From NCBI GenBank assembly GCA_002104895.1, contig MCFG01000019.1, forward strand, positions 280,581 through 344,580: 64,000 bases of DNA. The letters are read 5' to 3'. Of this stretch, positions 22,118 to 33,671 are shown piece after piece. Each line of letters opens with the position of its first letter. Position 1 is the first letter of the stretch. Both the position numbers and the translations under genes were made by a program. The notes beneath the pieces were generated by a model. That model had not been told where the DNA came from. It saw only the letters and a list, made by a program, of their open reading frames with translations, and made no database searches. The DNA is from Anaeromyces robustus. Taxonomy: Eukaryota > Neocallimastigomycota > Neocallimastigomycetes > Neocallimastigales > Neocallimastigaceae.

Positions 22118-22597
22118 ATGTAAATATAAGAAAATTCTATATAAAAAAAAAAAAGAAATATTAAAAATCGAATATTATAATCCTTTAACTGAATATTACA
22201 TAAAACATCTAGTCCTTTTCTATTTAATAGTAACATATATTTAAAAAAATTTTAATTTACTTGCATTAAAAAAAATATATAAAAATAAATAAATAAATAA
22301 AGAAATAAAAAATAAATAAATAAATAAATAAATAAAAAATAAATGAATAAATAATGTGATTTAAATATGAAACTTAAAAAATTAATAATCATCTTATTAA
22401 ATAAATAAAAAATCTTAATAAATAATTAGAAATTTTATTATTATTAAATTTTAATTTATTGTATAAACACAATTCAATTTTAATTTTAAATTTATAAAAA
22501 AAAATATCAATTTTTATGTATGAGAAAAAAAAAGTTTTTTTTTTTTTTTTTTTTTTAAATACAAAAATAATTAATAATAATAATAAATAATAAATAA

Positions 22598-22629
<32 letters not shown>

Positions 22630-22880
22630 AAATAAATAAATAAATAATAAACAAATAAATAAATAAAAAATAAATAAATAAATAAATAAATAATAAATAA
22701 ATAAATAAATAATAAATAAATAAATAAATAAATAATAAATTTTAATATTTAAAATTTATTTAAAACACTATTTTTAACTTAAAATATATTCATATGTAAA
22801 ATTATAAATAATAAATAATAAATTTAAAACAAGTTTTATTACTTATGTTTTATTTTTTTCCCTTAATTTTTTTTCCTTAA

Positions 22881-22953
22881 TGCACACAATTTGTATATTG
22901 CCTTTATTGAATTTAAAATATTAATACTATTCATAAACCGTAAAAAAAAAAAA
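22881..22953 (-). mobile_element. LINE 3' terminus fragment
   Basis: 'GCACACAATTTGTATATTGCC' then 'ATTGAATTTAAAATATTAAT' and an A run: same block as at 11961-12025 and 56604-56670. Only the terminal portion is present. Confidence 0.6.
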
Positions 22954-24719
22954 AGAAAAGCATAAAAAATAAAAAAAAATTGATATTAAAAAAAAAATTT
23001 CATTTTTTTAAAAATAAATTTAATATTTATTATTAATTATATATAGTATTGAAAAAAGTAACTTTTATTTTGAGGTTTAACTTTTTTTCTAATTTTTAAA
23101 TAATTTAAATTATTTCAACCATATTTTAAATAATAATTTTATTATTAATTATTAATATATAATATAAAAATTGACAAATAAAAATATTCACAATAAGAAT
23201 TATAATTTTTGACTATTTTTATTTAATATTAGTGAATATTTTAAATAACTTCGTATGTAAAATTCAAATTAAATTTTTTTATGTTAAAAAAAAATAAATG
23301 TATATTTGAACCATCCATCAATTAAAAAAAAATTATATAATACTATTGATTATATATAACATATACCAATATTAAATTATGTAATATTAAAGAACTAAAT
23401 ATAAATTATAATAATCCAACTTTTCGTTATAATAATTATTTAAATAAAATGTAAAAATTTGAAAAATATTTAATAACATTTATTTATTATCCGTATTACA
23501 TTTTAAGGTTAAAAAATATATCATTAAAAGATTCCTATAATGAAAAATCTTCATAAATCCAAATAAAAGAAAAATTTCAATAAAAGGATTATATATAATC
23601 AAATTTAATCATGACATATAAAAATTTTTTTTCATATTTAAACCTTAATAATTAATATTTTAATAACCTTTTATAGATTTTTTAATATATTGGTATATTA
23701 AATTATACCTATAATTTTTTTTTTTTAATTGGTACAACACCAATAAATTAAAAAAAAAAAAAAAGATGGTAAAGATTGGTAATTATTAATTCTTACATTA
23801 TTTAAATTTTTTTTTAAAAAAAAAAAAATTTTTTTTAAAAAATAGTTTTTAATATATGACATAAATCATTTTTTAAAAAACTTTAAAAAATAATAATTAT
23901 TATAATTTTTATGAATAAAGAATAATTATTATCTATTTGTATAATATATGATAATAATTGGTTTTTTAAAAATTTTTTTTAAAAAAAATATTATTCAGAA
24001 TATTCTATATTTCTATGTTTTAATAAATTATATTTGTTTTTCAATCCACTTTTTAATAAAAATAAAACAATTTTTATATATTTGTTGGTAAAATTAAAAA
24101 TTATAATTCATATTACCATATTATTAATAAATAATTAATAATTCATTTTTCCATATTAATAAATAATTTATAATAATATATTTCTTGTATTATTAATAGT
24201 ATTTTATTATTTTTTTATAAACTTACTTCTTATCAAATAAAAAGTATAAAAAGTATAATAATGAAAAAATAAAAGAATTATTCATATTTTTAATTTTGTT
24301 TTTAACAATATAAATAAATATTTTAAATAAAAAATTATAATCTATTCTTATTTGATTAATTTATTAATAAATAATATATACATATATATAATATAATTTT
24401 TTTTTTATCGATCAACGAAAATTTTTTTTTCTAAATCAAAATTTTAATATTTTTCATGCCATTAATCACATTTATAAATTAAAAAAAAAAAAATTTTAAT
24501 GTGCATGTTTTACATTATTAATCCTAATAAAAATTTAAAATTTCAATTTTTATTGGTTTTACTTTGTGTAATTTAGGAGAAAATTTTTTCAACTTAATTA
24601 AATAAGATTCATCATATACTAATACAATTAAATAATATAATATAATATATAATATAATATAATTTAATTATATATACATAAAAAATTTTTAAATAGCATT
24701 TAATCTTTTTTCATCCGAA

Positions 24720-25395
24720 ATTACACAAAAAATTTTTTTAACAAAAAGAAAAAATTTTTATAAAAATTAAAACTGTACACAAAAGTAAAAAAATTTTTAT
24801 AAAAATTAAAATTGTACACATTTTTTTTAATAATTGTACACAAAAGTAAAAAGTTTTTTTTTTTTAAATAGAATAATATATAAAAAAATTTTTTTTTTAA
24901 AAAAAAAAATAAAACAATACCCAAAAGAAAGAAATTTTTTATTAAAAATTTAAAATTTTACACAAAATTGAAAAAAAAAAATTTTTATTAAATTACTCAC
25001 AAAAGAAAAAAAAATTTTTTTTTTTTGATTTAAAAATGATACACACAAAAGAAAGAAATTTTTTATCAAAAATAAAAATTATACACAAAATTGAAAAAAA
25101 AAATTTTAATTTAAAAATGGTACACAAAAAAATTTCTTATTTAAAAATAATACAAAAAAAAGAAATTTTTTATTAAAAATTAAAATTTTACACAAAATTG
25201 AAAAAAAAAATTGATTTAAAATATAATACACAAAAAAATTTTTTTTTTAATTTATTCACAAAGGGAAAAAAAAAAAAAACCTTTATTAAAATGAAATTTA
25301 TACATAAAAGAAAAAAGATATATTTATATATAAAAAATAAATAAATAAAATTTTTTTTTATGATTCGAAATTTACACAAAAAAAATTTTTTTTTT
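24720..25395. repeat. Degenerate 'TACACAAAA' minisatellite
   Basis: About a dozen imperfect units of roughly 40-65 bp, each starting with ACACAAAA(G/T) followed by an A run, a T run and TTAAAATT. Units differ mainly in homopolymer length. Confidence 0.7.
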
Positions 25396-25560
25396 TTTTT
25401 TTGATTCTTACTTTTAATAAAAATGATTTAATAAATTTTTTATTTTGTTTTATATTATGAATACAAATTATAGTTTATTATATTATTATATTATATTAGT
25501 ATTGTTATAATATTTTTAAAAAAAAATAATAATTACAAAATTTAAATGGTCCCTTTTTTT

Positions 25561-25815
25561 TTTTCTATTTTTTTTCTCCCTCCGCTTTATCTTCACATTG
25601 GTCATAGTCCACTATGCTAATGATTATGACCACTGTGAAGAGAAAGCGGTTCCATGTTCGTGATAAAAAAAACTAAGCAAGAATGTATAAGAACTATTCT
25701 CTAATAGAACGTAACGACATTAGATGGAGCGGTGACTTCGAATCGATATACCATATAGTATCACTTTATCCTACAGGTATACCTGTAGTGTATGTATGGG
25801 AGATGGGTAGCCATA
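25561..25815. other. Complex-sequence island with a 28-bp inverted repeat and an 18-bp palindrome
   Basis: A ~250-bp stretch of balanced composition inside kilobases of low complexity. Arms CCGCTTT...TAGTC (25582-25609) and the inverse at 25622-25649 match at 25 of 28 positions around a 12-nt loop; in RNA one of the three mismatches would be a G-U pair. CTACAGGTATACCTGTAG (25771-25788) is a perfect palindrome. An open stretch 25683-25815 reads about 45 non-repetitive residues ('NDIRWSGDFESIYHIV') before running into T-rich DNA. It may be a remnant of a transposon or exon, or a structured RNA; I do not recognise it. Confidence 0.5.
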
Positions 25816-25845
25816 TGTTGGTCTTATTTATTTATTTTATTTATT

Positions 25846-25880
<35 letters not shown>

Positions 25881-26719
25881 TTTTCTATCATTCTTTTTTC
25901 TATTTTAATTTCTTTTTTTCTCCTTCATTCTTTTTATTTTTTATTTCTTTTTTTTTTCTTCTCATTCTTTTTTTTTAATTTCTTTTTTTTTTCTTCTCAT
26001 TCTTTTTTTTTTAATTTCTTTTTTTTTTTTCTCATTCTTTTTTTTTTTAATTTCTTTTTTTCTCCCTCATTCTTTTTTTCTTTTTTAACTTTTTTTTTTA
26101 ATTTTTTCCTCTCATTCTTTTTTTTCCAAAATATTTCAACTGTTTATAGTGAAATATATTAAATAATTAAATTTTTGCATTAATTTTATAACAATAGTTA
26201 TAAATATAATTTATTAATTTTTTTTAATTAATTTTTATTGTACTAGTTTATAAAAATACATTCATTTCATATTATCTAAATGTTTTTTTTTTATTATAAT
26301 TTTTATTAAATAATAATAATTTATAAATGTTATTTTTTTCTTCTATAATAAAATAATTATCTAAATTTTATCTTATTAATAATTTTAACGAATAAAAGGA
26401 ATATTTAAATAAATTTTTTCATTACACTATACATTTTAAAAAGTTGATTTTTATTTTGAAATTTTTTTTTATTACTTTTATATCTCTAATTGATTATGAT
26501 AAATTAAAAAAAAAATTAGAGAATATTTTAATACTTTTATTATTGTATTATATCCATCTTTAGAAATTCTTTTAAAAAAAACATATTAACATTATTTATG
26601 CATAATAAATATTTTATTATTATATATTATTATTATTATAATTATTATTATTATTATTTATTTTATTTTATTTTCTAATAATACATAAAATTTATTATTT
26701 ATTATTATTATTTATTATT

Positions 26720-26763
<44 letters not shown>

Positions 26764-26795
26764 TTATTTATTTTCTATTTATTTATTTATTATTT

Positions 26796-26827
<32 letters not shown>

Positions 26828-28056
26828 TTTTAATTTCTGTATTTTATTTTATTTTATTTTTATATAATAAAGTTTTTTTTTTAATTGATTTTAGTTTATT
26901 ACAATAACAAAAAAAAAATTTTTTTTTAGTTTATAACAATAAAAAAAAAATTTTTTTTCTTTATTTTTTAATTATTATTTATATATTTTTATTCCGTTAG
27001 AAAAAATTTTATTTATTATGATTAATATTTAAATATATATTTAAATATATTTAAATAAAGAAATTTAATTAAATTTCGATTTAAATTTAATTTTCGTTAA
27101 ACAATAAAATGTACTTAAAACTATTTTTTTTTTTCATTCCTTTCTTATCCTCTCCAATCCTTTTTTTTTATTTGCATAAATTCCATTTAAGAAACATATT
27201 CATTTATTTTAAAAATCAAATTAAAGTATATTATCCATTTTTTATTTTTTATTTTTTATTTTTTTATATTCTTTATTTAAATCATAATATTAGTATATTA
27301 GTATTAAAATATTATCAAAAAAAAAAAAATTAAAATAATAAAAAAAAAAAAATTAAAATAATAAAAAAAAAAAAAACAAATATATTTATGTTTGAAACAG
27401 AATTTAAGCCAAAACGGTAAAACATGAAATTTATTTTGATACATTCATAAGATAACACGGGGGAAGTCTAAAAAAAAAAAAAATAAAAAATAAAAAAAAA
27501 AAAAAAAAAAAATTCTGAAACATATATAATATTAAATAATTATATAGATAATAAAAAAATAAAAAATTTAATAATATATAATTTATTTTTAATTAAAAAT
27601 TATATTAATTTTTTTTATTTAATAAAAATAAATTTTTAATTTAATTAATAGATATAATGTAGTACAATAATTTATATAATAATAATATATAGCATAATAT
27701 ATATTAATTTTATTATATATATAGAATTAAAAAATTTTTTTCTCATATATATATAAAATAATAATTTTCTTTGAAAATAACTAAAAACTTTTATCATTAA
27801 TCCCTATTTAATTTATATATTCACTGCAATTTTGTTCCATTTTGGGGAACTTTTTTGCATATTTAAAAGATATATATAAAAAAAATATAAAATAATAAAA
27901 ATAAAATAAAATAAAAAAAAAATATAAAATAATAAAAAAAAATAAAAATAATAAAAAAAAATAATAAAAAAAAAAAATAAAAACTAAAAATAAATAATTC
28001 AAAAATTAATATTTTAATACTTATAATAATTAGTATATATCTAATTCTTGATTAAA
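25816..28056. other. Low-complexity intergenic
   Basis: (TTTA)n at 25826-25882 and 26700-26830, a TTTCTTTTTTTTTCTCATTC-type minisatellite (25905-26125, about 34-bp units), and T- and A-rich DNA. It contains a LINE tail (next entry) and, at the right end, the promoter of the first array gene, which lacks the upstream block shared by copies 2-5. No gene seen. Confidence 0.65.
27395..27511 (+). mobile_element. LINE 3' end (AGTCT-poly(A) type)
   Basis: 'AAACGGTAAAACATGAAATTTATTTTGATA' then 'GGAAGTCT' and a long A run with few interruptions. The same arrangement ('CGAAACGGTAAGGCATGGAATTTATTCTAATA' ... 'GTAAGTCT' A) occurs at 56132-56197. Non-coding remnant. Confidence 0.65.
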
Positions 28057-31000
28057 ATGAATTGGAAATATTTAATATTACTTTTCACTTATATCATTAT
28101 AACATATTGTGAATATGTTGATTTCGCCTCAGAAGAACTTGCCGCTTTAATTTTAGCCGCTGCTAATCCTGATGGTTCTATTGCTACTGAAATTATTCCT
28201 GAAAATAATCCAAAAAATGAAACTAGACCAATTACTATCGATGTTTCTAGTCTTGGAAGAGGTGGTGAATTAATGAATATTCAACAAATTATTCCAAGTT
28301 TAAGAAATTTAGAAGGAGATAAATTAAATAAAAAATTTAAAGAATTATATGATCTTGCTAATAGAGTTTATAATAGATTTATAGATCCTGCCGCTGATCA
28401 AGTTGAAAATATAAATGGATATGATGTTCTTCGTTATATAATTTTTAATGAAGATGAAAAAACTGGTGCTTTTGATTCTATTGGATTATGTAATAATGAT
28501 GTAAAAACAAGAATCATGTTTGTTCCTAATGATTCTGCTATAACTATGATGAAACATTTTATAGCTAATGCAGATTATGATGATTTTTATGATATCGATA
28601 TTAATAATTTTGATAAATTAAATAAAAAAATCAAATCATCTTGGAAATCAGATCATTTTAATCTTCCTTCTGAAGAACTTAGTAAAGTATTAACTATAAA
28701 ATGTATTCAAACTTATGCCTGTAAATTTAATTTCATGTTTGAAGATAAATCTGAAGAAGAAATAAATAATCAAATTAATAATATTTCATTTAACATTATT
28801 GAAACTACTGATAAAAATAATAACAAATATTATAGTTTACTTATTAATAAAGATATCGAGTACCAAATAATTTATGCTTTTACTATTAAATATGATGGAA
28901 ATAAATATAGTACTGATGAAAGATTCCCTGCTAGATTAGTTGATTACAATGAAATTGGTAAAACTGTAGAACAATATCATATGAATCATAATGAAGAAAG
29001 TAATGAAATAGAAAGAGATGGTATTAATCTTATTGCTGCATGTGGTATTGACTTTGTAGTCGGAAAAGGTAATGATAAACAATATTTATTACCTGAAGAT
29101 TACATTTCAAAAGATGATAATGAAATTAAGATGGATTCTGTTAAGGATATTTTAATAACTGCTAATTTTGCTAATAATAAAGATTTCAAAACTTTCAATA
29201 AAAATGGAAAAAATCTTATTTGTGATAGATATGATATATCTTATGCCACTACTAAAATGGAAACTAAACGTTTCATTGAAAAAAGATTAAATTATAGAGA
29301 AACTGATAGTTTATCAGATAATCAATTAATGGATTTAAATGCTCTTTTCCAAATCATGGCTCTTAAAGATTTATTTATTGATCCAATGGAACATTTCATC
29401 AATGGTATGTTACATTATACGAATACTCCTGAATATTTATCTCAAATATCAGATTTTGAAGAATCAAGATATTTAGCAGCATATACTCAAACTAAATTAA
29501 ATAAAAGATTGGGATCTAAATCTAAAGGTTTAAAAAACTTTGCTGCTCCTATTACTTCTTATGATTTAAAAGGTGCTACTTTAAAAGCTGATGAAATATT
29601 AAAAAATAATAGTAATGAATTTTCAAAAAGAAATTTACCATCTTTTGAATTAGTCAAAAGAGATTCAGAATCTGAACAAAAGAAATTAATTAAACAATGG
29701 ATGGATATTGTAGATACTTATGAAGATATTATCAAATCTGCAGACATGAATTTCATGGAAGATAGTAAAACATTTTTAGCTAGTTTTTATGAAGTATTAT
29801 TAGAATTTAATAATCGTCAAATTTATGATATTGTAGATGAAATAAAATCAAAAAAAGATAATAATAATAATGACGATATGTTTGCTGACGAAGATCCATT
29901 TAAAGTTGCTAAAAGTAATATACAAAATATTTTACTTTTAGAAAATTATTTCCAAATATGTTTAAGATCACATTTAGAAAAATATGGTATGGAAACTTTA
30001 TTAGATGAAAATGGTAGATATTTATTTAGAAATTTACCTGATATTGGTGTTGAAGCTAGTAAAAATATCAATGTTCTTAATAATTTATATGAAACTACAT
30101 TAGAAGACATTTTTGATTTAATTGATGATGCTTTAGCGTCTACTGATATGGATAATAGTTTAAGATATGGAAATACTGTCGATACTCTTTCTACAACTAA
30201 AAGAAGTGAACAATCTGAATATTTAGAAATTGACGGTGATTACATTGCTGATGAAATTGAAGTCATTGAGCACAAAGATTTACCTATTAAGGATAGATTA
30301 AGAAATTTACTTATTGATGTAAATTCTATAATAACTTCAATTGAAATTCATAATAATGATGAAAATGAACCAATTAATGGATCTGAAACATTTGATAGTA
30401 TTAATGGAGCATTAATTAGAAAATATAAAGAGGCTTATCCTGATGATAAAGAAATTCAAGGAATGATTAATGATGAAGTTGAAAATGAGAATGAAAATGA
30501 AAGTTCATCAAAAGCTAATTTAAAGCTTAAACGTATTTTAAGTAATGTTGAAGATAATGATTTAAATGAATATATTGTTAATAATGTTGATTCTAAATAT
30601 TACTTAAAACGTATTTTCTCTCGTATGAGATTAGAAATTACAGCAAATGCTAAAAAAAATGCCATGTATGATGGTACTGAAGAAGATGATGATTATGTAA
30701 TGGGCAATATTGATTTAGAAATTATTAAAAAATTAAATGTATTATGTGATAAAATCTACAAAAAATTAGATAATTATTTAAAAAAGACTAATCCAGAAGG
30801 TAATGAAGAAGAAGGTGAACATTTACTTGAACTTATTAGTAATTATAATGATTTGATGTCATATATTTATTCTGAACAAATCATTAATGAAAATTACTTT
30901 GTTGATTTTGTTGATTCTTCTGATATAACTGAAATAATGAACTATATATTTTTAAAAGATCTTATTAATGCTATAAATAAAACTATTAAAAGTAATCCTG

Positions 31001-32205
31001 AACTTTTTAAAAATGGAATAACTGATTTCAATGACGAAATAGACAAAAGTGGTAATAAAAAAAGTTATCAATTTGGTACGAAAGTACTTTATGAACCTAC
31101 AGTAGATGATTATAAGAGAATTTTAGTAGATGATGAAAATATTGAATATGAAACTGATGCTTTACAATTAATTATTAGTAAAATTAAACCTGAACAATAT
31201 GTTGATTTTGAAAAGGCCATAGCATTGAAAAAAAGTATTATAAAATGTCAACCTCCGTCATTTAGAATTCAAGATGAAATTGAAGATTATGAATATTTAT
31301 ATGGTGAAATTCTCAAGAATATTAATAGTAAAATTGTTAGTACAAAGTTAATTGAATCTGATGAAAATTCCTTATATAGAAATTTCTATAATTTTATACG
31401 TGTAGCCGCTGAAGTTGATGATCATATAAATATAGATAACATGGATAATGATGATGAAGGCGAATTAAATTTTTCTACTTTATATAGAGATGATGATGGT
31501 AAACCTATTGAAAATAATTCTGATGCCTTATTTGCCAAATTAGAAGTTACTTTTACTGATGTAATGGATTCAATGGTCCAAGGAGCAATTGAAAATGGTT
31601 ATGTGGAAGAAGATAAAGATGGTAATTATATCTACTTGGATAATAATGAAATTATTAATCTTCGAAAGAGAAATTTAAATAAATTATCCAAGAATTTCAG
31701 TAGAACTAATAGTACCTTTAATTTAAAGAAAAGAAAGATTATCGATAAACGTGCAGAACTAGATTTTGAAAAAGAAGTTGCTAAAGCTGTAGAAGCAACC
31801 AAATCATTGGATTATGCACATCGTTTTGCAAAAGGACATACATCTAGTAACTTTAGAAATGTTTCTTACTCAAATCAAAATCAATATAGTCAATCTGGAA
31901 CTGTAACTACTAGAATTACAGGAGGTGTTAATAGAATATATACTGTAAGAGTAACAGATGTAAAGAAGACCGGTGTACTATCTCATGTTGTTACAAAATC
32001 TACTCTTTATATGAAAGACGGAAAAGTGTTAAGAAGAACTGATCGTGTTACTAAATACAATAAACGTCTTAATGGTGTAAAAGCAACAAGATTATCAACA
32101 AATGTTCGTGAAAGAGGTAGAACATATAGTAGACAAAAATCAGGAAAAGGAAAACTTTCTAAATTGAAAAAAATGTTTTCTAGTAAAAAGAATACAAGAA
32201 AATAA
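28057..32205 (+). CDS. Array gene copy 1: large secreted protein with constant N-terminus and variable C-terminal domain, 1382 aa
   Basis: Start ATG 28057 chosen by alignment with copies 2-5 (all begin 'MNWKYF/L'); a TTG three codons upstream is not needed. Signal peptide about 1-18 ('..IIITYC'). Function unknown. The first ~600 residues are nearly identical to the other copies; after about 610 divergence rises. KR dibasic sites of kexin type lie at equivalent places in all copies (for example 'FSKR', 'LVKR', 'LKLKR', 'YYLKR'), the last at 1231-1232 (codon CGT 31750-31752), followed by a 150-residue basic C-terminal domain with beta-like alternation ('TRITGGVN', 'YTVRVTDV') and a Lys/Arg tail. 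Its 5' flank differs from the other copies. At mosaic sites it sides with copies 4/5 at some positions and with copy 3 or copies 2/3 at others. Probably exported; no enzyme motif seen. Confidence 0.92.
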   Translation: MNWKYLILLFTYIIITYCEYVDFASEELAALILAAANPDGSIATEIIPENNPKNETRPITIDVSSLGRGGELMNIQQIIPSLRNLEGDKLNKKFKELYDLANRVYNRFIDPAADQVENINGYDVLRYIIFNEDEKTGAFDSIGLCNNDVKTRIMFVPNDSAITMMKHFIANADYDDFYDIDINNFDKLNKKIKSSWKSDHFNLPSEELSKVLTIKCIQTYACKFNFMFEDKSEEEINNQINNISFNIIETTDKNNNKYYSLLINKDIEYQIIYAFTIKYDGNKYSTDERFPARLVDYNEIGKTVEQYHMNHNEESNEIERDGINLIAACGIDFVVGKGNDKQYLLPEDYISKDDNEIKMDSVKDILITANFANNKDFKTFNKNGKNLICDRYDISYATTKMETKRFIEKRLNYRETDSLSDNQLMDLNALFQIMALKDLFIDPMEHFINGMLHYTNTPEYLSQISDFEESRYLAAYTQTKLNKRLGSKSKGLKNFAAPITSYDLKGATLKADEILKNNSNEFSKRNLPSFELVKRDSESEQKKLIKQWMDIVDTYEDIIKSADMNFMEDSKTFLASFYEVLLEFNNRQIYDIVDEIKSKKDNNNNDDMFADEDPFKVAKSNIQNILLLENYFQICLRSHLEKYGMETLLDENGRYLFRNLPDIGVEASKNINVLNNLYETTLEDIFDLIDDALASTDMDNSLRYGNTVDTLSTTKRSEQSEYLEIDGDYIADEIEVIEHKDLPIKDRLRNLLIDVNSIITSIEIHNNDENEPINGSETFDSINGALIRKYKEAYPDDKEIQGMINDEVENENENESSSKANLKLKRILSNVEDNDLNEYIVNNVDSKYYLKRIFSRMRLEITANAKKNAMYDGTEEDDDYVMGNIDLEIIKKLNVLCDKIYKKLDNYLKKTNPEGNEEEGEHLLELISNYNDLMSYIYSEQIINENYFVDFVDSSDITEIMNYIFLKDLINAINKTIKSNPELFKNGITDFNDEIDKSGNKKSYQFGTKVLYEPTVDDYKRILVDDENIEYETDALQLIISKIKPEQYVDFEKAIALKKSIIKCQPPSFRIQDEIEDYEYLYGEILKNINSKIVSTKLIESDENSLYRNFYNFIRVAAEVDDHINIDNMDNDDEGELNFSTLYRDDDGKPIENNSDALFAKLEVTFTDVMDSMVQGAIENGYVEEDKDGNYIYLDNNEIINLRKRNLNKLSKNFSRTNSTFNLKKRKIIDKRAELDFEKEVAKAVEATKSLDYAHRFAKGHTSSNFRNVSYSNQNQYSQSGTVTTRITGGVNRIYTVRVTDVKKTGVLSHVVTKSTLYMKDGKVLRRTDRVTKYNKRLNGVKATRLSTNVRERGRTYSRQKSGKGKLSKLKKMFSSKKNTRK

Positions 32206-32820
32206 GAAGAAAAAAAATGAAATTTTTAAGTAATATTTAATATTTTATAGAAAAAAAAATTAATATGAAATGAAAATATAAAATGAAATGAAAATAAAAA
32301 TAAAAAAAAATAATATGAAATGAAAATATAAAATGAAATAAAAATAAAAATAAAGAAAAAATAAAATAGAATATAAAAATAGGATATAAAAATAGGATAT
32401 AAAAAATAAAATAGGATATAAAAAATAAAATAAAATATAAAAAATAGATATAATAAAATAGATTAGTAAAACATATAGTAAAATTATTTAATTCTTTTTT
32501 ATTTAATTATTTATTTTTGTTTATTTATAAATAAATGAATATAAATATAGTTAAATAAGAATAGAATTAAATAGAAAAGGATTAATTTCAAGTCTAAAAA
32601 ATAAAATAAAATAAAATAAATAAATAAAAAATAGAAATAAAAAAATAAATAAATAAATAAATAAATTAATAAATAAATAAATAAATAAATAAATAAAAAA
32701 GGAATATATTCATAAAAATATTAATTATAAAATAAATAATTATTGTTTAAAGAATATTTACAATGATATATTAATTTCAAATATATATATTTATGTTGTG
32801 AATTGTATTGTTGAATATCT
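32206..32820. repeat. A-rich minisatellites behind copy 1
   Basis: Tandem 'AATATGAAATGAAAATATAA' units (32260-32345), then 'AGGATATAAAAAATAAAAT' units (32380-32450), then (AAAT)n at 32605-32700. No gene. Confidence 0.75.
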
Positions 32821-33671
32821 ATATTTTATATCTTGTCGTAATTATATATTGGTGTTTATTCTTCATGCTCGTTTATTCCTGAACCCTTGATATACAATTA
32901 TATTCTTTTCGTTAATTTAACTTCTTTTTTTGGGAAAAAATATGCTGATAGTAACACTTACTTCCCGCAAAAAAGATGGAGAAGCCAGACTTGCTGCATT
33001 TGATGAGTTAGAAAAATGGTTCAAATTCTATAGTAAAGATAACTACCCTGCTGTTCTTATGGAAGACTTTAATATACCTCGTTATCTTCTTAATAATTAT
33101 ATTTCAAAAAACTTTCCTACCTGGATGGTAACTTTGACTTATGGAAATGTTCCTACTTACTTTTATGATTTTAAATCTTCATATATTGATCATATTTTTG
33201 AAGTTGTTATTTGATTGGTATAAATCAACACCTTTTATTACCAAGAGTATCGACGACAAATCGATAAGACATAATAATATCTCGAATTGCGATATCATTT
33301 CAACCACAGGACCTTCGAAGTTATCTTCTTTTATTAGAAATGATAGCGATTACTCAAGAAAGAGTTTATTGGACACCACACTATCTTTAATTTAGATGTT
33401 ACTTCTTTGTTTTATATTATTTTACCATTTAGAGAAGAGTAAAATCCGAATAGTATCCTACATTGAAATTATAATTATTTCAGAAATTTATTATATTTTT
33501 CTTTATATTAAATTTATTTTATAGATTTCTTAGATAGTACTTTTTTTTATTTTAATTTTTTTTTTTTTATCTATTAAATTTAAATGTATTAATAATTATT
33601 TTTAATAAATAAAAAACATGGAAGTGTATTCTCTTCCTTTAGTCTAAAAAAAAAAAAAAAAAAAAAAAAAA
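32821..33671 (+). mobile_element. LINE remnant: endonuclease fragment joined to a 3' end with A26
   Basis: The frame 32930-33214 encodes part of an AP-type endonuclease of a non-LTR element: 'PAVLMEDFNIPRYLLN' (the 'GDFN' block, with Glu in place of Gly) and 'SSYIDHIFE' (the 'S-IDHI' block). The following 33141-33395 frame carries more of the same protein after a shift. The element ends at 'TTCCTTTAGTCT' followed by A26 (33646-33671). Reverse transcriptase is absent, so the element is internally deleted. The poly(A) abuts the truncated array copy directly. Confidence 0.8.

Larger units (their letters stand above)
21431..25560. other. 4.1-kb low-complexity AT desert
   Basis: Upstream of the secreted gene. 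Contains a TATTATATTATAG-type array (21550-21690), (AAATA)n (22570-22740), a LINE-terminus fragment (22881-22953) and a degenerate A/T minisatellite (24720-25390). Short open stretches here encode only Phe/Lys/Tyr/Ile runs and are not genes. The promoter of the secreted gene must be near 21431-21550. Confidence 0.7.

Noticed and set aside
24721-25379. Minus-strand frames of 63-67 codons
   Set aside because: Phe/Lys/Leu runs from the A/T minisatellite, no coding signature.
26700-26830. Regular repeats as a possible CRISPR array
   Set aside because: Simple (TTTA)n microsatellite without spacers, in a eukaryotic context.
27109-27333. 74-codon plus-strand frame
   Set aside because: Phe/Tyr/Ile-rich low complexity, not comparable to real genes here.
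28048-28056. Start of copy 1 at 28048
   Set aside because: It is a TTG; the ATG at 28057 aligns with the starts of the other four copies and begins the signal peptide.
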